From the NCBI GenBank assembly GCA_934047225.1, contig OW203992.1, positions 6,065,501 to 6,129,500 of the forward strand: DNA of 64,000 nt, in the 5' to 3' direction. The notes under the pieces were generated by a model. It saw only the letters and a program-made list of their open reading frames with translations, did not search any database and was not told the DNA's origin. The DNA comes from Ypsolopha sequella. Taxonomy: Eukaryota; Arthropoda; Insecta; Lepidoptera; Ypsolophidae. A program made the translations under genes and the position numbers. Positions 44,445 to 55,500 of the stretch are shown here, piece by piece (position 1 is the stretch's first letter; each line of letters starts with the position of its first letter).

Positions 44445-44817
44445 ATCCATCCATCCATCAGTCTAGTTCGTCCACTGCTGGACATAAGCCTTCCCAGGAC
44501 TTTGCCACTCCCGGCGCTCATCTTGGAAGAATTGCCCATACTCACACGCACGCTGGGCAGGCGGGTTGGTGAGTGCGGTGCCAGAACCCTCGCATCAGTG
44601 ACGCCGCTGCCCGTCACCAGTCTGTTCCATATAAGGCCCGGGATTGTTAGGGATGGGTATACCGCCATCCATTAGTCCCAGGCATAGTGGGCCTCCTGGT
44701 TTTTTGCCTGTGAGCTGTCCTCTTACTCTCCCCCGAATTACTTCTAGGGGGTCTCCAAGTAAGATTGTGGTGGTGGTACCTCCAAAGTCGAGCCCGGCAT
44801 CAGCTCTACCACCTACT
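44445..44817 (-). mobile_element. (GATG)n retroposon with 9-bp target duplication, copy 3
   Basis: Reversed full-length unit flanked by ATGAATCCC on both sides (44436-44444 and 44818-44826). Contains TCCACTGCTGGACATAAGCC, GCCCATACTCACACGCACG and GCCCGGCATCAGCTCTACCA. Overlapping open frames on both strands (85 and 79 codons) are not recognised proteins. Confidence 0.8.
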
Positions 44818-46086
44818 ATGAATCCCACGGTATCGAAAATTTCCTCACACATTATACGTTTCTCGATGTCACGTGACGTGACCTGCCATTACCATACCTG
44901 ATCCACATGAAACTTCAATGTCTTTAGTCTCTATTACCTCCTATCGGAATTCGGACAAATGATTCAATTTCAACTTGTATAGGTGTCCAAACGTGTTCCT
45001 CTCATATTTTAAATTAAATTCATGCACATTTTCTTTCTCTTTCAATACAAATAAATCTACAAAAATCTTTAAGGCTTTCCGGAAAAATAATTGTGACGTC
45101 TTAATGAGTCTAATCGATATGAAACGTTTTTCAGTTTGATTTGCCTAGGTTTATCCGATTATCGTTTATCGATTATCGTTTAACCCGATTTTACAACAAT
45201 ATAGAGGTATAACCCGTGCCAATAAAGATAAATGGTGGCATAGAATTCTGACAGATATCCATACTTCGGCTGCCATTTACAAAACTTTTCTTTATTGGCA
45301 CGGCTTATAATAGCAACATTCAAAATTAATACGAGGTCAATTGTGGTGTTTAACTTTATGCATTACCTGAAGTATATGAGAACTAAGAGATTTGCATATT
45401 TTTGAGCGTTGTCTCGCAAAATCTGGCCTAAGCTTTGGTAAAAATGATTTGTTATCCCTGCATCTAAGTATATCTAAATACTTAATATTACTTACTGGCT
45501 CTTTTTTCAGGACACTTTCATATGCTTTTTCTTTTTTTAAGTCGATATGGCATCACATTTGATCTCAAAATATGAGTTCACCAACAATGGGATGTTCATT
45601 TTCGATAGCTCTTTGTAAGAATATCTTCCCATCTTCTAACTTCGTTGACAATAGCAACATCTATTGAACTCTTTTATTATTTCGTAGCTACGAAACATTG
45701 TAATATGAACTCTGTATTCTGCACATAAGAATGAAGTTGGAATTTTATCTCTGCTAGGTTCTAAAGTGCTTAAGTGAATAGAAACCTTACAATAGAAAGG
45801 ATATATTGAAATTGTAATATGTGATACTAGCATATAGATAGTCTAATAGTACATTGTTATATCAACCGGAAAAGGATATCTTATTTTCTCGAGTGAAATA
45901 CATCGACAATAAGGGATCGGTGCGGCCTGAAAGAAGATGTAGTGACATTGGAAGATACAGGCGGGATACAGGGGAGGGGGCATAGGGGCCTAAGCCCCTC
46001 GCTTAATACATCCAAGAATTCCATACATATGACTCGACTTTTCGATTCGATTTGAGTGCACTTTTACATAGGTATACATATACATA
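44818..46086. other. No gene; one small MITE at 45210-45308
   Basis: 45210-45308 is an imperfect inverted repeat: TAACCCGTGCCAATAAAGA...AATGGTGGCA mirrored by TGCCATTTAC...TTTATTGGCACGGCTTA. The rest is unassigned. Confidence 0.5.
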
Positions 46087-46397
46087 CAGTACTCTCAAAA
46101 TAATAATACGCATACAAATCTAATCTCTGATTTTTCATTCCGTAGAATTCTGACATTTCAAAGAAAGGGATGGCGCTGTGCTAGTAAAGGAGAAACGATA
46201 CAGTTCATCTCGCTTACTTGCACAGTTCCATCCCTTTCCTTGAACTGTCAGAATTCTACGGAATGAAAAATCAGAGTTTATAGCCGAGCGACCGGACGTA
46301 CCACGTGACCTTATTGAGTATAGAAAGTGTAAGGAAATACGAACTTTGCCGAACAGTGGCGAAGATTTGTATGCGCGTTGTTAGTTTGGGAGTATTG
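46087..46397. mobile_element. TA-flanked MITE (outer), interrupted by another MITE
   Basis: Left end CAGTACTCTCAAAATAATAATACGC, right end GTTAGTTTGGGAGTATTG, with TA outside both (46085-46086 and 46398-46399). An uninterrupted relative at 54548-54699 has the same body (GCCGAGCGACCGGACGTACC, AAGTGTAAGGAAATACGAAC). The extra length here equals the nested element plus a TA. Confidence 0.85.
46123..46278. mobile_element. Nested inverted-repeat MITE with TA duplication
   Basis: ATCTCTGATTTTTCATTCCG...AATTCTGACA is inverted as TGTCAGAATTC...GGAATGAAAAATCAGAGTT. TA is duplicated (46121-46122 and 46279-46280) where the 54.5-kb relative has a single CTATAGCC site. This is strong evidence for a 156-bp Tc1/mariner-type MITE insertion. 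Confidence 0.85.
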
Positions 46398-46632
46398 TAC
46401 ATACTCGTAGGTTTTTCAAAAGCGCCTCAAGACTTATAAGCCGTCGCGACGCGACAAGCTATACTCGCCGGGAAATAGTCCATGCGGTCTGACCACGTTC
46501 TTAATATTCTTTATACTATAAACTAATTCAGGGCCAATTTTCAACTATTACGAACCACTTTTAGTGTACTGCATGTTATAATTTAACAAACATCAAAATT
46601 ATCGAATTGAATGAAACTTGAGGATTAAACAT
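46398..46632. other. No gene recognised
   Basis: Short unassigned spacer. Confidence 0.3.
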
Positions 46633-47061
46633 GATTATTACAAAACGGCTCACTTCAATAACCATTTTTGATTGGGATAGCCGATTTGTGCCACGTAAAA
46701 TACGCGAATCCATCGAAATTAGTCGACGACGTCCCAATTTCAATAGACAGTGGTTGGGCCCTTCCCTCGATGTGGAAGCCTGTGCTTAAAACAGTAACTA
46801 GATCACCTCAGTAACTAGATATCGCTGTTCGGTGACAGTCCAGATAACGCAAGCCCGTTAGTAATAAATTGTATGGACGCCCAACCTGTCCGATCACCCA
46901 CGCCAACTGCACCGATGATGTCTCACGCAGCGCGAGCGCTAGCCCCCAGTGCGAGGTGCAACGTCGTCGCGGAAGCGTTTTCACTCGCCCAGAGGAAGGA
47001 AATCTGAATCTGCTGAAACTGGTCGGCTATCCCGATCAAAAATAACCGTTTTGCAATAATC
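46633..47061. mobile_element. About 430-bp terminal-inverted-repeat element with GC-rich body
   Basis: GATTATTACAAAACGGCT...TTTTTGATTGGGATAGCCGA is inverted as TCGGCTATCCCGATCAAAAA...CCGTTTTGCAATAATC. The body is much more GC-rich than the surroundings. The antisense open frame crossing its right edge (46981-47337) mixes element and flank and is not called. Confidence 0.65.
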
Positions 47062-47454
47062 AAACATCAAAATACACCGCCGCCAGCCAGGTGTTCCACT
47101 ACCTGACCTTTTGATTGGGTGCTTACTCACGTACGCACGTTTTATACTACAACTGCTACAACATAATATATTAGAACATGAACCATTACTAAGGTCTTGC
47201 TGTTTTTTGACACCAGCTCTCGGGCTATTAAGCCGTCTAAATTTTTTTAAAGTGACAACTTCTTTAGACGCTTTGAGCGATTTTTGGCAGGGGAAAATCT
47301 TATGGGTTCGCGTCACCGTCACCGACATGTCTGACATGGTATTTTGACAGTAAAGATTTACTTCTGTCAGCAGTCTTCATGACTGCCTATAACCTTGTGA
47401 GAATGTCCCCCCAAAACCAAATCCTGAATCCGCCCTTGTCTAGTGACTAGAATA
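47062..47454. other. No gene recognised
   Basis: Unassigned DNA downstream of the element. Confidence 0.3.
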
Positions 47455-47735
47455 GAAAAAGGAATGCATGGGTGGTTTGGACATGTAGAGAGGGTGAATA
47501 AAAGGAGTGACGAAATAAATTTATGGTACACAAGTCGAAGGTAGAGCTCTACCAGGCCACCCTGGAAGGACGTATGCTGACCAAATTGGTCAAGGGCTAT
47601 GTCAAAAGTACCCGGAATAGAAGAGCTTGTATCTCTAGATTGATGGATGTGGAAGAGGCGAAAGAGGTGTGTTAGGATCGTAGCAGATGGAAATCTGTAG
47701 TATCTGCCTACCCCCCTGGGAGACAGGCCTGAGTA
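47455..47735 (+). pseudogene. LINE C-terminal fragment (WFGHVERV type)
   Basis: One frame reads GMHGWFGHVERVNKRSDEIN, the conserved 'WFGHV.R' box near the C-terminus of many LINE polyproteins. It continues, with a frame change and stops, through a block corresponding to 'GRP...W.D' and a final 'V.EAKEVC.DRSRW...VSAYP'-like stretch. About 95 codons long, 5' truncated and broken. The end sequence GAAAGAGGTGTGTTAGGATCGTAG also occurs twice near 37.8 kb. Confidence 0.65.
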
Positions 47736-47841
47736 TATGTATTTATGTATCTATTTTCATGTGTGTACTCACTTGAAACTAGGTATAAAACTCTTGAAGA
47801 GAAATACCTAGTTAAACTTGTATTTTAGGATAATTTTCAAT

Positions 47842-48183
47842 CTATCCATCCATCCATCAGCCTACTTCGTCCACTGCTGGACATAAACCTTTCCAGGACT
47901 TTGCCACTCCCGGCGGTCATCCTGGAAGAATTGCCCATACTCACACACGCTGGGCAGGCGGGTTAGTGAGCGCGGTGCCGGAACCCTCGCACCAGTGACG
48001 CCGCTGCCCGTCACCAGTCCGTTCCATATAAGGCCCGGCTATTAGGGATGGATATACCGCCATCCATATTCCTGGTTTTTCGCCTGTGAGCTGTCCTCTT
48101 ACTCTCCGTCGAATTACTTCGAGGGGATCTCCAAGTAAGATGGTGGTACCTCCACAATCGAGCCCGGCATCAGCTCTACCACC
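47842..48183 (-). mobile_element. (GATG)n retroposon, copy 4
   Basis: Reversed unit from ATCCATCCATCCATCAGCCT to GGCATCAGCTCTACCACC. Some bases are lost after GCCATCCATA relative to copy 3. A short repeat of the last bases (GCTCTACCATCAGC) follows. No target duplication was found. Confidence 0.75.
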
Positions 48184-48950
48184 GCTCTACCATCAGCTTT
48201 ATAAATTAGAACAATGGGATGTTAAAGATTTATAGGAAAATCTGGTTCAAAATCCACGCGGACGAAGTCACGGGCAAAAGATTTAAGCTACTGAACAATT
48301 ATTACGAGAGGTATGGCGTAACGTTTCATAGTACAGCGACTTTCATCACGAAAAAGGGCAGAACTAACTTTGTATCGATTTCTCCATTGATCGGGCACCT
48401 CCACGCCCTTCAATCAAGCATCATTGTGCTATTTGTACCTTATTTGTGGTACTTTATAGCTTTTCGTCGCTATATACAGTGTGGAAAAAAAAGACCGTGG
48501 TTTGAGGGAAGTACCCTAAATACCCCAAATTTCACTGAAAGGAAACATTCCTTTATTTTCAAAAATAAGTAAAACTGCATGAAAATATTTTTGAAAATCA
48601 CTTGCTTGAGCTGAGACTCGAAACTGTGAAATGTGATACAAAAGAGTTTTTTTATGATACCTACCGATCGAAAGGATCTTATGTCTTCCAAATAACATTA
48701 TACAGCTGATTTTATGGTGAATACGTACTCCAACTGCAATTTGGACCTGTTCTTGAAGGCCTACTCCTCTATAAAAAAATATATGATAGGCACGATGAAG
48801 TCAAAAATAAATTTTTAGTTTAACATTTTAATTTTTGTCGTTATTTTTGACAAAAAATAAATCGAAATCGATTTTAGCGATTTTAAAGATTCTTTCACAA
48901 AATTGTAGACAATTTTTAGATCTACAAAATTATTGTTTAATTTTTTTTCC
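48184..48950. other. No gene; repeat fragments
   Basis: 48255-48290 (AAAATCCACGCGGACGAAGTCACGGGCAAAAG) is a worn end of the GGGCAAAAGCTAGT repeat. Open frames at 48219-48572 (+) and 48470-48698 (-) overlap on opposite strands and show no domain. Confidence 0.4.
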
Positions 48951-49099
48951 CTTCATCGCGTCCTAGTGAAAAATATTATTTTCTCCTACTTTGCGTTATC
49001 CGGAGACGCAGCGATCGTCCAGTGCAATGCACGCTGATATGAACGTTATTTCAATATAGTTTTTGTATATATTTAGACTGACAGAGATCGACTCAAGGT
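48951..49099 (-). mobile_element. SINE body, reversed
   Basis: CTTCATCGCGTCCTAGTGAA, TTATCCGGAGACGCAGCGAT and GCTGATATGAACGTTATTTC match the reverse of the 59-kb SINE family. Confidence 0.6.
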
Positions 49100-49106
49100 C
49101 AGTCTT

Positions 49107-49257
49107 AAGGCTTTAGCTTTAGGTTAAAGGATGTCAAAACTAAAATGTATTCATTGCTAAATAGTACTTTATATAAAAGCTAAATGACTTTGCAAAAATG
49201 TTAGTTTTGACAGCACTAAACCTAAAATTAAAACTAAGGCCTAAAATTAAAGCCTTT
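49107..49257. mobile_element. Inverted-repeat MITE, AAGGCTTTA...CTGTCAAAACTAAAA family, copy 1
   Basis: AAGGCTTTAGCTTTAGG...GTCAAAACTAAAAT is mirrored by GTTTTGACAGCACTAAACC...AATTAAAGCCTT. Copy 2, with better arms, lies at 55858-55997. Confidence 0.7.
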
Positions 49258-51424
49258 ATTAAAGCTTCACTATCTTTTAACATCATAAAATTTTACATAA
49301 ATTTATTAGATCAATATGAAAATCTAAAAACATTAATCGAGGATAGTACCAGGTAGATATTCCATTGACCAAATTTTTTTTTATATATTGAATGGTTGTG
49401 TAGTATGAATGTTTTCTTGCTGTAAATTTTGCTATCATAAATATTTAGAGTACTTTCTCTCCAACTACAGTCTTTTTTTTCCACACTGTATACCAAATTC
49501 AATTCCTCCACCAATATTTCAGACACTAGCTAAACTCTTAGTTACCAGCAATAAAGTAGCTTATTGATGATTTCGAGTGCCTCGGAGTATATGGTGGTAT
49601 TGTTCAGTAATTGATTAGGCTTTCCCTTATTTATCAGGTTGGTGACCCGAAGTCGTGAGGTAGACCTAAATTGTTAGACGGCAGTCACATTGTGAAGAAG
49701 AAAAAACGTTAAGGTGACGTGGGCATTGGGAAAACGTGCACTGCAATTGCAAAGAACGTTATTACTATTTTGTTTCTGTTGATATTTGTACCGACACATT
49801 TCAAGCTGCCAATTTAGCTTACTGAAGCCCCTTAACGTTATTATCGCAATATACAATACCATATGTACATATGTTCGTACATCTGTGGAGACAGGATGTT
49901 ATTGGTACACAATTTGGAACATAAATTGGTAATATTGACAAGATTATGAGGATTTATGTGAAGCTGTCTTTATTGATCGATTTCTGCTGTCCAACCATAA
50001 AAATTTAAGAGTTACGGTCGTTGCAGTAACAGAATAAGTATGTAAGTATTTTTTAGCTTGAAGGCCCAATTTAAAGATATATTTTTTGTAAAATTTTCTT
50101 TTGGAAAGTTTGTGGGAGGTTTTTTTGTTCTAAGCGGTGAACGTTCACTAGTTCTAAGTCATATTTTACTTGTAAAGAAATTAAAAAAGAAAGAATTCCA
50201 GGTTGTCTGGAAGAAATCGCTTAAGCGATAAGACCGCCTATTGTACTCTCTCTGTTAAAAATATTTTATAAATTCTTGTTTTGGTGCTCAATAAAGAGTA
50301 TTTATGTTATGTTATGTAAAGAAACATACCGTTCTTTGATAACAGAAAAGTCTTGAAACTAAAGCAAATAAACAAATATTTTGCAATCCTATAACAAAGA
50401 AAACACTAAAAGTGCTCTCTCTCGTGCTGTCTCTCTTCCTCATCCAATCAGACTTGTAACGGCGTCATTAATCTAATTACATTGAAAAGAACGACTGTGA
50501 CATCATTAAAAATAAACAACTTTCAGTCACTAAACTGAAACGAGTATTTTCTACACGAAAGTCACTAATGATGTTCGTGCTAGAAGCTACAAAATATTCC
50601 TCAGTATGAAAGCAGCAATGGTTAATACACAGTGTGATAGTTTCAGAAGTGAGTAAGCGACTGAAATTCAAAACCCTTTGTCCATTAAATCCAAGTGCGC
50701 TTACATTACAAGCCAGCAAGTGTCTTGATTGCATTAAAAACACATTATGTGCTTAATTACCTAAGGAGTAAGGGCGTCTGAAAACAATTAAAAGACGTTT
50801 ATTTTTGAATGCGTGACATAGTTGTTAATGAAGGATACAGTTTGTTGGGATTACTGTGGGAAGAGTTTTAAATTACGAAAAACGTAAAATAGCAAAACAT
50901 ATATAGGTATAGATATTTCTTTTTGACATTTCATTTGAGCTTAATTCAATTTCAGTTTAATGAAAATTTCGTTACATCCGGCGGATCGCTTTATTTTCAT
51001 TTTGCTGTTGTTATTGTAATCAAATTACTTTTTCGTAACAAAATGTGCGCAACGAATTTTAAAAGCAAGATTATTTTTTACTGTTTCTTTCAAAACGATA
51101 AACGAAGCGACAAGCACTTTTATTTCCATATAATTACTTGCTGTGGAGTTGATTATTAAAAAAATTCAAAGACTACAGTATTTTACCTGCTTAATCAAAT
51201 CAATGTTTGTTACAGAATATTTAAAATACATAAATACGGGATGATTAGCTACTTGTCCCTCTCTTTGCAGCTAAGACGAGTTACAGAAGCAAAAAAGCAG
51301 CTCGTTAATTATGTAACTTCCTAACTAGGACGATCATATGATAACAAAAGAACATTTGATAGATATTTTTCAGAATGGGTTTATTCCTGTCGCCTTCCAT
51401 GCATCAATTCGCATGGATTAAATT
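49258..51424. other. No gene; SINE fragment and a LINE-type 3' end
   Basis: 49733-49830 holds part of the SINE body, reversed (ACGTTATTACTATTTTGTTTC, GATATTTGTACCGACACAT). 50235-50315 ends GGTGCTCAATAAAGAGTATTTATG, LINE-like. The open frames at 50477-50743 (-) and 50923-51159 (+) lack recognisable domains. Confidence 0.4.
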
Positions 51425-51850
51425 ATGGTGTGTTAATTCGAAAACCATTCCGAGATTTAGGTTTAATAAGCCGTATTTTCGAACTTTTGGGCTAAAAAAC
51501 CTCATGATGATGAATATTTTTACGAAAAAACTGCAACTTCCATTTGCCTTTGTGTGACGCCACTTGAGAAATGGCTGTTTAGAAATGTTTAATGTCACAT
51601 ACCAAATACCCAATGGAGTATCAAGATAAATTTCTAATAATTTGACAGATGGGTGACAGATCAGTAGACAGACAGAGACAAACCACTTCTTTTTTATAAG
51701 CAATCACACACCACTATCGGTATAATGTCTAAAATTCTCCAGTGACGTCATATCAGACAATTCTTCAAAAAAGTGGCGAACATTAGCTGAAAAATAATAA
51801 AAAAAATTTTTTTAGAAATTAAGCTATGGGAATTGCTTTCTAGGAATAAC
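51425..51850. repeat. Interspersed repeat GTGTTAATTCGAAAACCATT..., copy 2
   Basis: Aligns with 20755-21220, with a small insertion (ATACCCAATGGAGTATC) near 51606. Non-coding. Confidence 0.7.
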
Positions 51851-52453
51851 TTACTTCATAATATTATCTTGCCCCCCTCTGGTCCAATGGCTGTCGACGC
51901 TCTTGTATGGATAACCAAATATTTGATCGTTCAGTTCGTACTCGGAACACCTCTGGCACCGTCGTCGTAGACATATATGTCGTAACCAAATATGTTTATT
52001 TCTTCATATCGTACATAACTATACAATATGCATCATGTAATACAGCTCCGTTACTAAGCACTTTCTTGAAACCCCTGCGTGACTCGATACAATCAGACTA
52101 ATTAAGTAATTACCACTGACCGAAAACAACGCAAATTAAACAGCCTGTATTTGGAGATTTTCTTTTTGATTAATTTTGACCTAACGTAGGATGTTTGATT
52201 CTAGATCGATTTAGTGAAAATGTATTTAGATGCGATACCTAGATAATAATGTCATGCCGGCAGACCCCAAATTTTGCAATACTGATAGGGTCGTATAATA
52301 GTATCAAGCACTCGTGTCCCAATGTCTCACATTAACCCCGCGTTCCGAAATAGAATTATTTCGCTAAAATCGATTACGAAAGTATGAAGTGAATGGCTTA
52401 TGATCCATTATAATTCTATTACGGACCGCAGGGTACGTCACCACAGAACATTA
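51851..52453. other. No gene; ends in a 21-bp sequence repeated at 54173
   Basis: GTACGTCACCACAGAACATT(A) at 52433-52453 is identical to 54173-54193. Otherwise unassigned. Confidence 0.5.
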
Positions 52454-52705
52454 AGGCGCCGCTGACGCGCGCGTTTACCATTCTCAATTCTATCGCGGAA
52501 CTCATAGACCTTTTTAATTGTGCTCTAAGTGAATTCACTAAAATAGCGTTATATACACTGTGTTATAAAGATAAGTAGGTTTAGTAAGTTTGATGGAATA
52601 TGTAGTTAATAGTGTTATTTTGTAGATTTATAAGATAAAATGAGTCAAACACATCCTATCGCATTAGGTTGCATTCCTGTTATGGTAGGTGTAAGTTGGG
52701 AAATA
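52454..52705 (+). mobile_element. Retroposon-like repeat GGCGCCGCTGACGCG..., copy 2
   Basis: Near-identical to 14486-14740 up to GTAAGTTGGGAAAT. It begins immediately after the first 21-bp direct repeat and abuts a reversed LINE tail. Confidence 0.6.
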
Positions 52706-52965
52706 TTTTTTTTATTTATTTATTTACTCAATTGCATAACATTTCAGCTTACTAATTCGTTATACAATAATAATTAACAAAATACTAAAACATGAATGCC
52801 ATTTAAAAAAAAGGAAAAAAAACAGCTATTAGAAAGATAATAAATTATTTTTCTCAAAAATATGTTGTAATGCTTTAATTACATATTGCATAGACATGCC
52901 AGAAAGTACTTCATCCTGTAGAGCTATTTCAAGTCTCCAGGAAATCTGAATAACTGTCCAGGAAA
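52706..52965 (-). mobile_element. Reversed LINE 3' end
   Basis: TTTTTTTTATTTATTTATTTACTC, a reversed A-rich tail, then CATTTCAGCTTACTAATTCG. TGTAGAGCTATTTCAAGTCTCC matches the sense copy at about 27150. Non-coding. Confidence 0.5.
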
Positions 52966-53330
52966 TTCGTATGAAAATCCATTACATACCATGTTTTTTT
53001 TTTTAAACTATCCGTGTCTATGTTTTAAATGACTAAAGAGTTTGGCGATCATACGGTTTTTAGCGGCCAGTATAAAAAGAAAAAACATTACAATTTCGTG
53101 TTCAGAAAACGTTTGCTATATTTTATAATTGAAAATATATTATTTTTATTGATTTTATAGTTATATTTAAAACCATTGAACACTTAAAATTTAACCTCAA
53201 TTTTATGAAGAGGGCTGGCCGTATACATTTGCCCAAAGAAAAAAAAAAAACGAAAAAAAAATTAAAAGCGGGAAATTATGTTGTTGCATAATATTTTCAT
53301 TTAAAGTTTTTTGTGTAAATAAATTACAAA

Positions 53331-54005
53331 ATGAGTTCAGAAGAAGGCTCTGATATAGATTGTACTCCTCCAGATCTAAAAGCAGAAGCGGAATTAGCAA
53401 AAAACAACTTGCTTCCGCCAAAATCTAAGGAAGGACATTTAAACAAATTATGAAAAGTTCATCAAGTGGAAAGCAGATAAACACACGAACAGTTGGTCGG
53501 AAAAAGTGTTTTTGGCTTATTTCAGTCACCTTAGCCAAACAAAGCAGCTTTCCACTTTATGGGCGATGTATTCCATTCCGATGTGTTGTGCTCAATAAGA
53601 ATAAAATAAACTTGAAAAATGATAACAATTTGAAGGCATGGCTAAAAAGGCAATCAGATGGCTATATAAGCAAGAAGTCTAAAATATTTCAAGCCAACAT
53701 ATAGATGATAAATATCTAGTTATAAAGGTAAATCAATGATGTAATATTATTTTTTGGCTCTAAAGTTATAAATAGGCCTTTAATTCATTATTAAAATTGA
53801 GTTTTTTGTTGTAGGTTGTTCTTATCATGGGAGTAAAAACGATGTATGTAGAAGTCTGGAGCTTGGGAATCTAACTACAAAAGACGTCAAACACCGCGAT
53901 AGCATTATTTTAGTAAAATTGCGTGACACATAAAACAAACTCGATCGATTGTTCGTTATTCAAGATGAGTTTGTTAACGTAATAAAACACTTATATAATT
54001 TGGAA
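53331..54005 (+). pseudogene. Decayed Crypton-like tyrosine recombinase with an intron
   Basis: Starts ATG at 53331 with AEAELAKNNLLPPKSKEGHL. A one-base insertion at about 53448 shifts frame to YEKFIKWKAD...EKVFLAYFSHL...STLWAMYS. A further shift gives NNLKAWLKRQSDGYISKKSK. An 87-bp GT...AG intron (53728-53814) separates YLVIK from VVLIMG. After another shift, SLELGNLTTKDV, IILVKLRDT, a stop, and RLFVIQDEFVNVIKHLY follow. These blocks match the insect family of Crypton-type tyrosine recombinase proteins as I recall it (SAP-free core with 'LLAYF', 'PSTLW.. YSML', 'LKAFLKRQS.G', 'GA.R..EL..L'). At least three frame breaks and one stop make it non-functional. The C-terminal Arg/His-Tyr catalytic part is missing or unrecognisable. 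The family assignment is from recall. Confidence 0.7.
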
Positions 54006-54046
54006 ATATCTCGTTTTATTTTTGAGAAAAGCACTATACATGCCTC

Positions 54047-54146
54047 GACCATAATTAGCTATCCTGGACTCGTATATAAAAGTCCTCGCCCTACGTGCTC
54101 GGCCTTTTAACTTACTCGTCCAGGATATCTTTAATTACTGGTCTCA
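54047..54146. mobile_element. Inverted-repeat MITE
   Basis: ACCATAATTAGCTATCCTGGACTCG is mirrored by CGTCCAGGATATCTTTAATTACTGGT. The loop contains TCCTCGCCCTACGTGCTCGGCC. About 100 bp, non-coding. Confidence 0.65.
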
Positions 54147-54193
54147 GATGTAATGTACTATAAATGTTCTGAGTACGTCACCACAGAACATTA

Positions 54194-54547
54194 CGTCATA
54201 CTTGTTCAAAATACCATTTGAACACGGAAAAATGATAATAAACTGCACTTCAACCACTCCATTTGACATTTCCCCTAACAATGCTTTTACGAATAATTCT
54301 TTCGACATAACTAATTATAAAATACTTTATTTCAACATGTTTGTGAGCAAAGAATGTTTGTTTCAACCCAAACGTCAATAACTCAGGGCATTTGTAACAC
54401 AAAGGGTGCATTCAAATAAATCCGCAGTCGAAGTTGTTCCGGTTTGTTTATTTATAACTTTTGTTTGAAAGTAAAAATATACGTGTGTAGTTGCTTATAC
54501 TCTTTCTTTTCTGTATAGACATTCGGTGTTGTGTAAAATTATCTTTA
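54194..54547. other. No gene recognised
   Basis: Unassigned AT-rich DNA after the second 21-bp direct repeat. Confidence 0.3.
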
Positions 54548-54699
54548 CAGTACTCCCAAAGTAATGCGCAAACAAATCTATAGCCGAGCGACCGGACGTA
54601 CCACGTGACCGTATTGATTGTATAGAAAGTGTAAGGAAATACGAACTTTGCCGAACAGTCGCGAAGATTTGTATGCGCATTATCACTTTAGGAGCACTG
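54548..54699. mobile_element. TA-flanked MITE, uninterrupted copy
   Basis: CAGTACTCCCAAAGTAATGCGC to TTTAGGAGCACTG, with TA on both sides (54546-54547, 54700-54701). It provides the empty site for the nested insertion at 46.1 kb. Confidence 0.85.
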
Positions 54700-55500
54700 T
54701 ACCTACTAGCACGTTTATTGTAGATTGTTATACAAGGGAGGTAATTCATCAATTACAACCGAGATATTTAAGCGCACGAGCGAGTGAAGCGAGCAAGGGT
54801 GCTTATGGTTCGAGGGTGTAATTGGTCACTTACAACCGAGTGCAATACTCTAGTTTTGATCACCAAGGCGTGGAATTAAAAAACAACTTACAAAAAGTAC
54901 ACTTTCTGACAAAGATTTTTCAGTCCGCCACTTGATAAAATCGTCGTAGGTTCTCAAATATCTCTCTTTTTTACTTTATATCTAGGTTTTCTACAACTGC
55001 CTTTGCCTGTAGTTTTATCAATACACGCGTCAAATAAAAAGCATCATTATCAATATAAGATACTTAACTTTTAATTTAGCCAATTAACTTTTTGTTTCTA
55101 GCGATTTTCTTGCTGTCCATTGCGATCGTTGCGGCTTGCCAAGGTTTTGCCTCAAATATGAGGTCTAGTCCCTAAAAACAAAGAAAGGAGCATCGTTCGA
55201 TTTTCAAATTTACTTACATCCCTAGGGTTGTAAATCTCATTTACCTCCTGTATATCGTATTCATATATTTTTTTAATGAAACTTACATACTTAAATAAAT
55301 ATGAATCACGCAAGTAATCAACAAAAACATTATTTTCTTCATACAAAAAATAATTCAATATTTTCTTTCTCACAAAGTAATGCATATTTCAGAAAAACTA
55401 CATCTGTAAAAGGTGTCTGTAATGGCGTCAGCAGTTTACCACAAAAAAATCTGTTCGATTCCTTGACCTTCAACTTAACTTAACTCTAAGTCCACGATTT
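54700..55500. other. No gene; GAGCGAGTGAAGCGAGC-type repeat piece
   Basis: About 54740-54850 has TTACAACCGAGATATTTAAG, GCACGAGCGAGTGAAGCGAGC and CACTTACAACCGAGTGCAAT, a dispersed repeat. The rest is unassigned. Confidence 0.4.

Noticed and set aside
44595..44901. Overlapping 85-codon frames on both strands
   Set aside because: Both lie within or across the edge of the (GATG)n retroposon, which is GC-rich and therefore poor in stop codons.
46981..47337. 118-codon minus-strand open frame
   Set aside because: Half lies in the right arm of the 46.6-47.06 kb TIR element and half in flanking DNA. No family resemblance.
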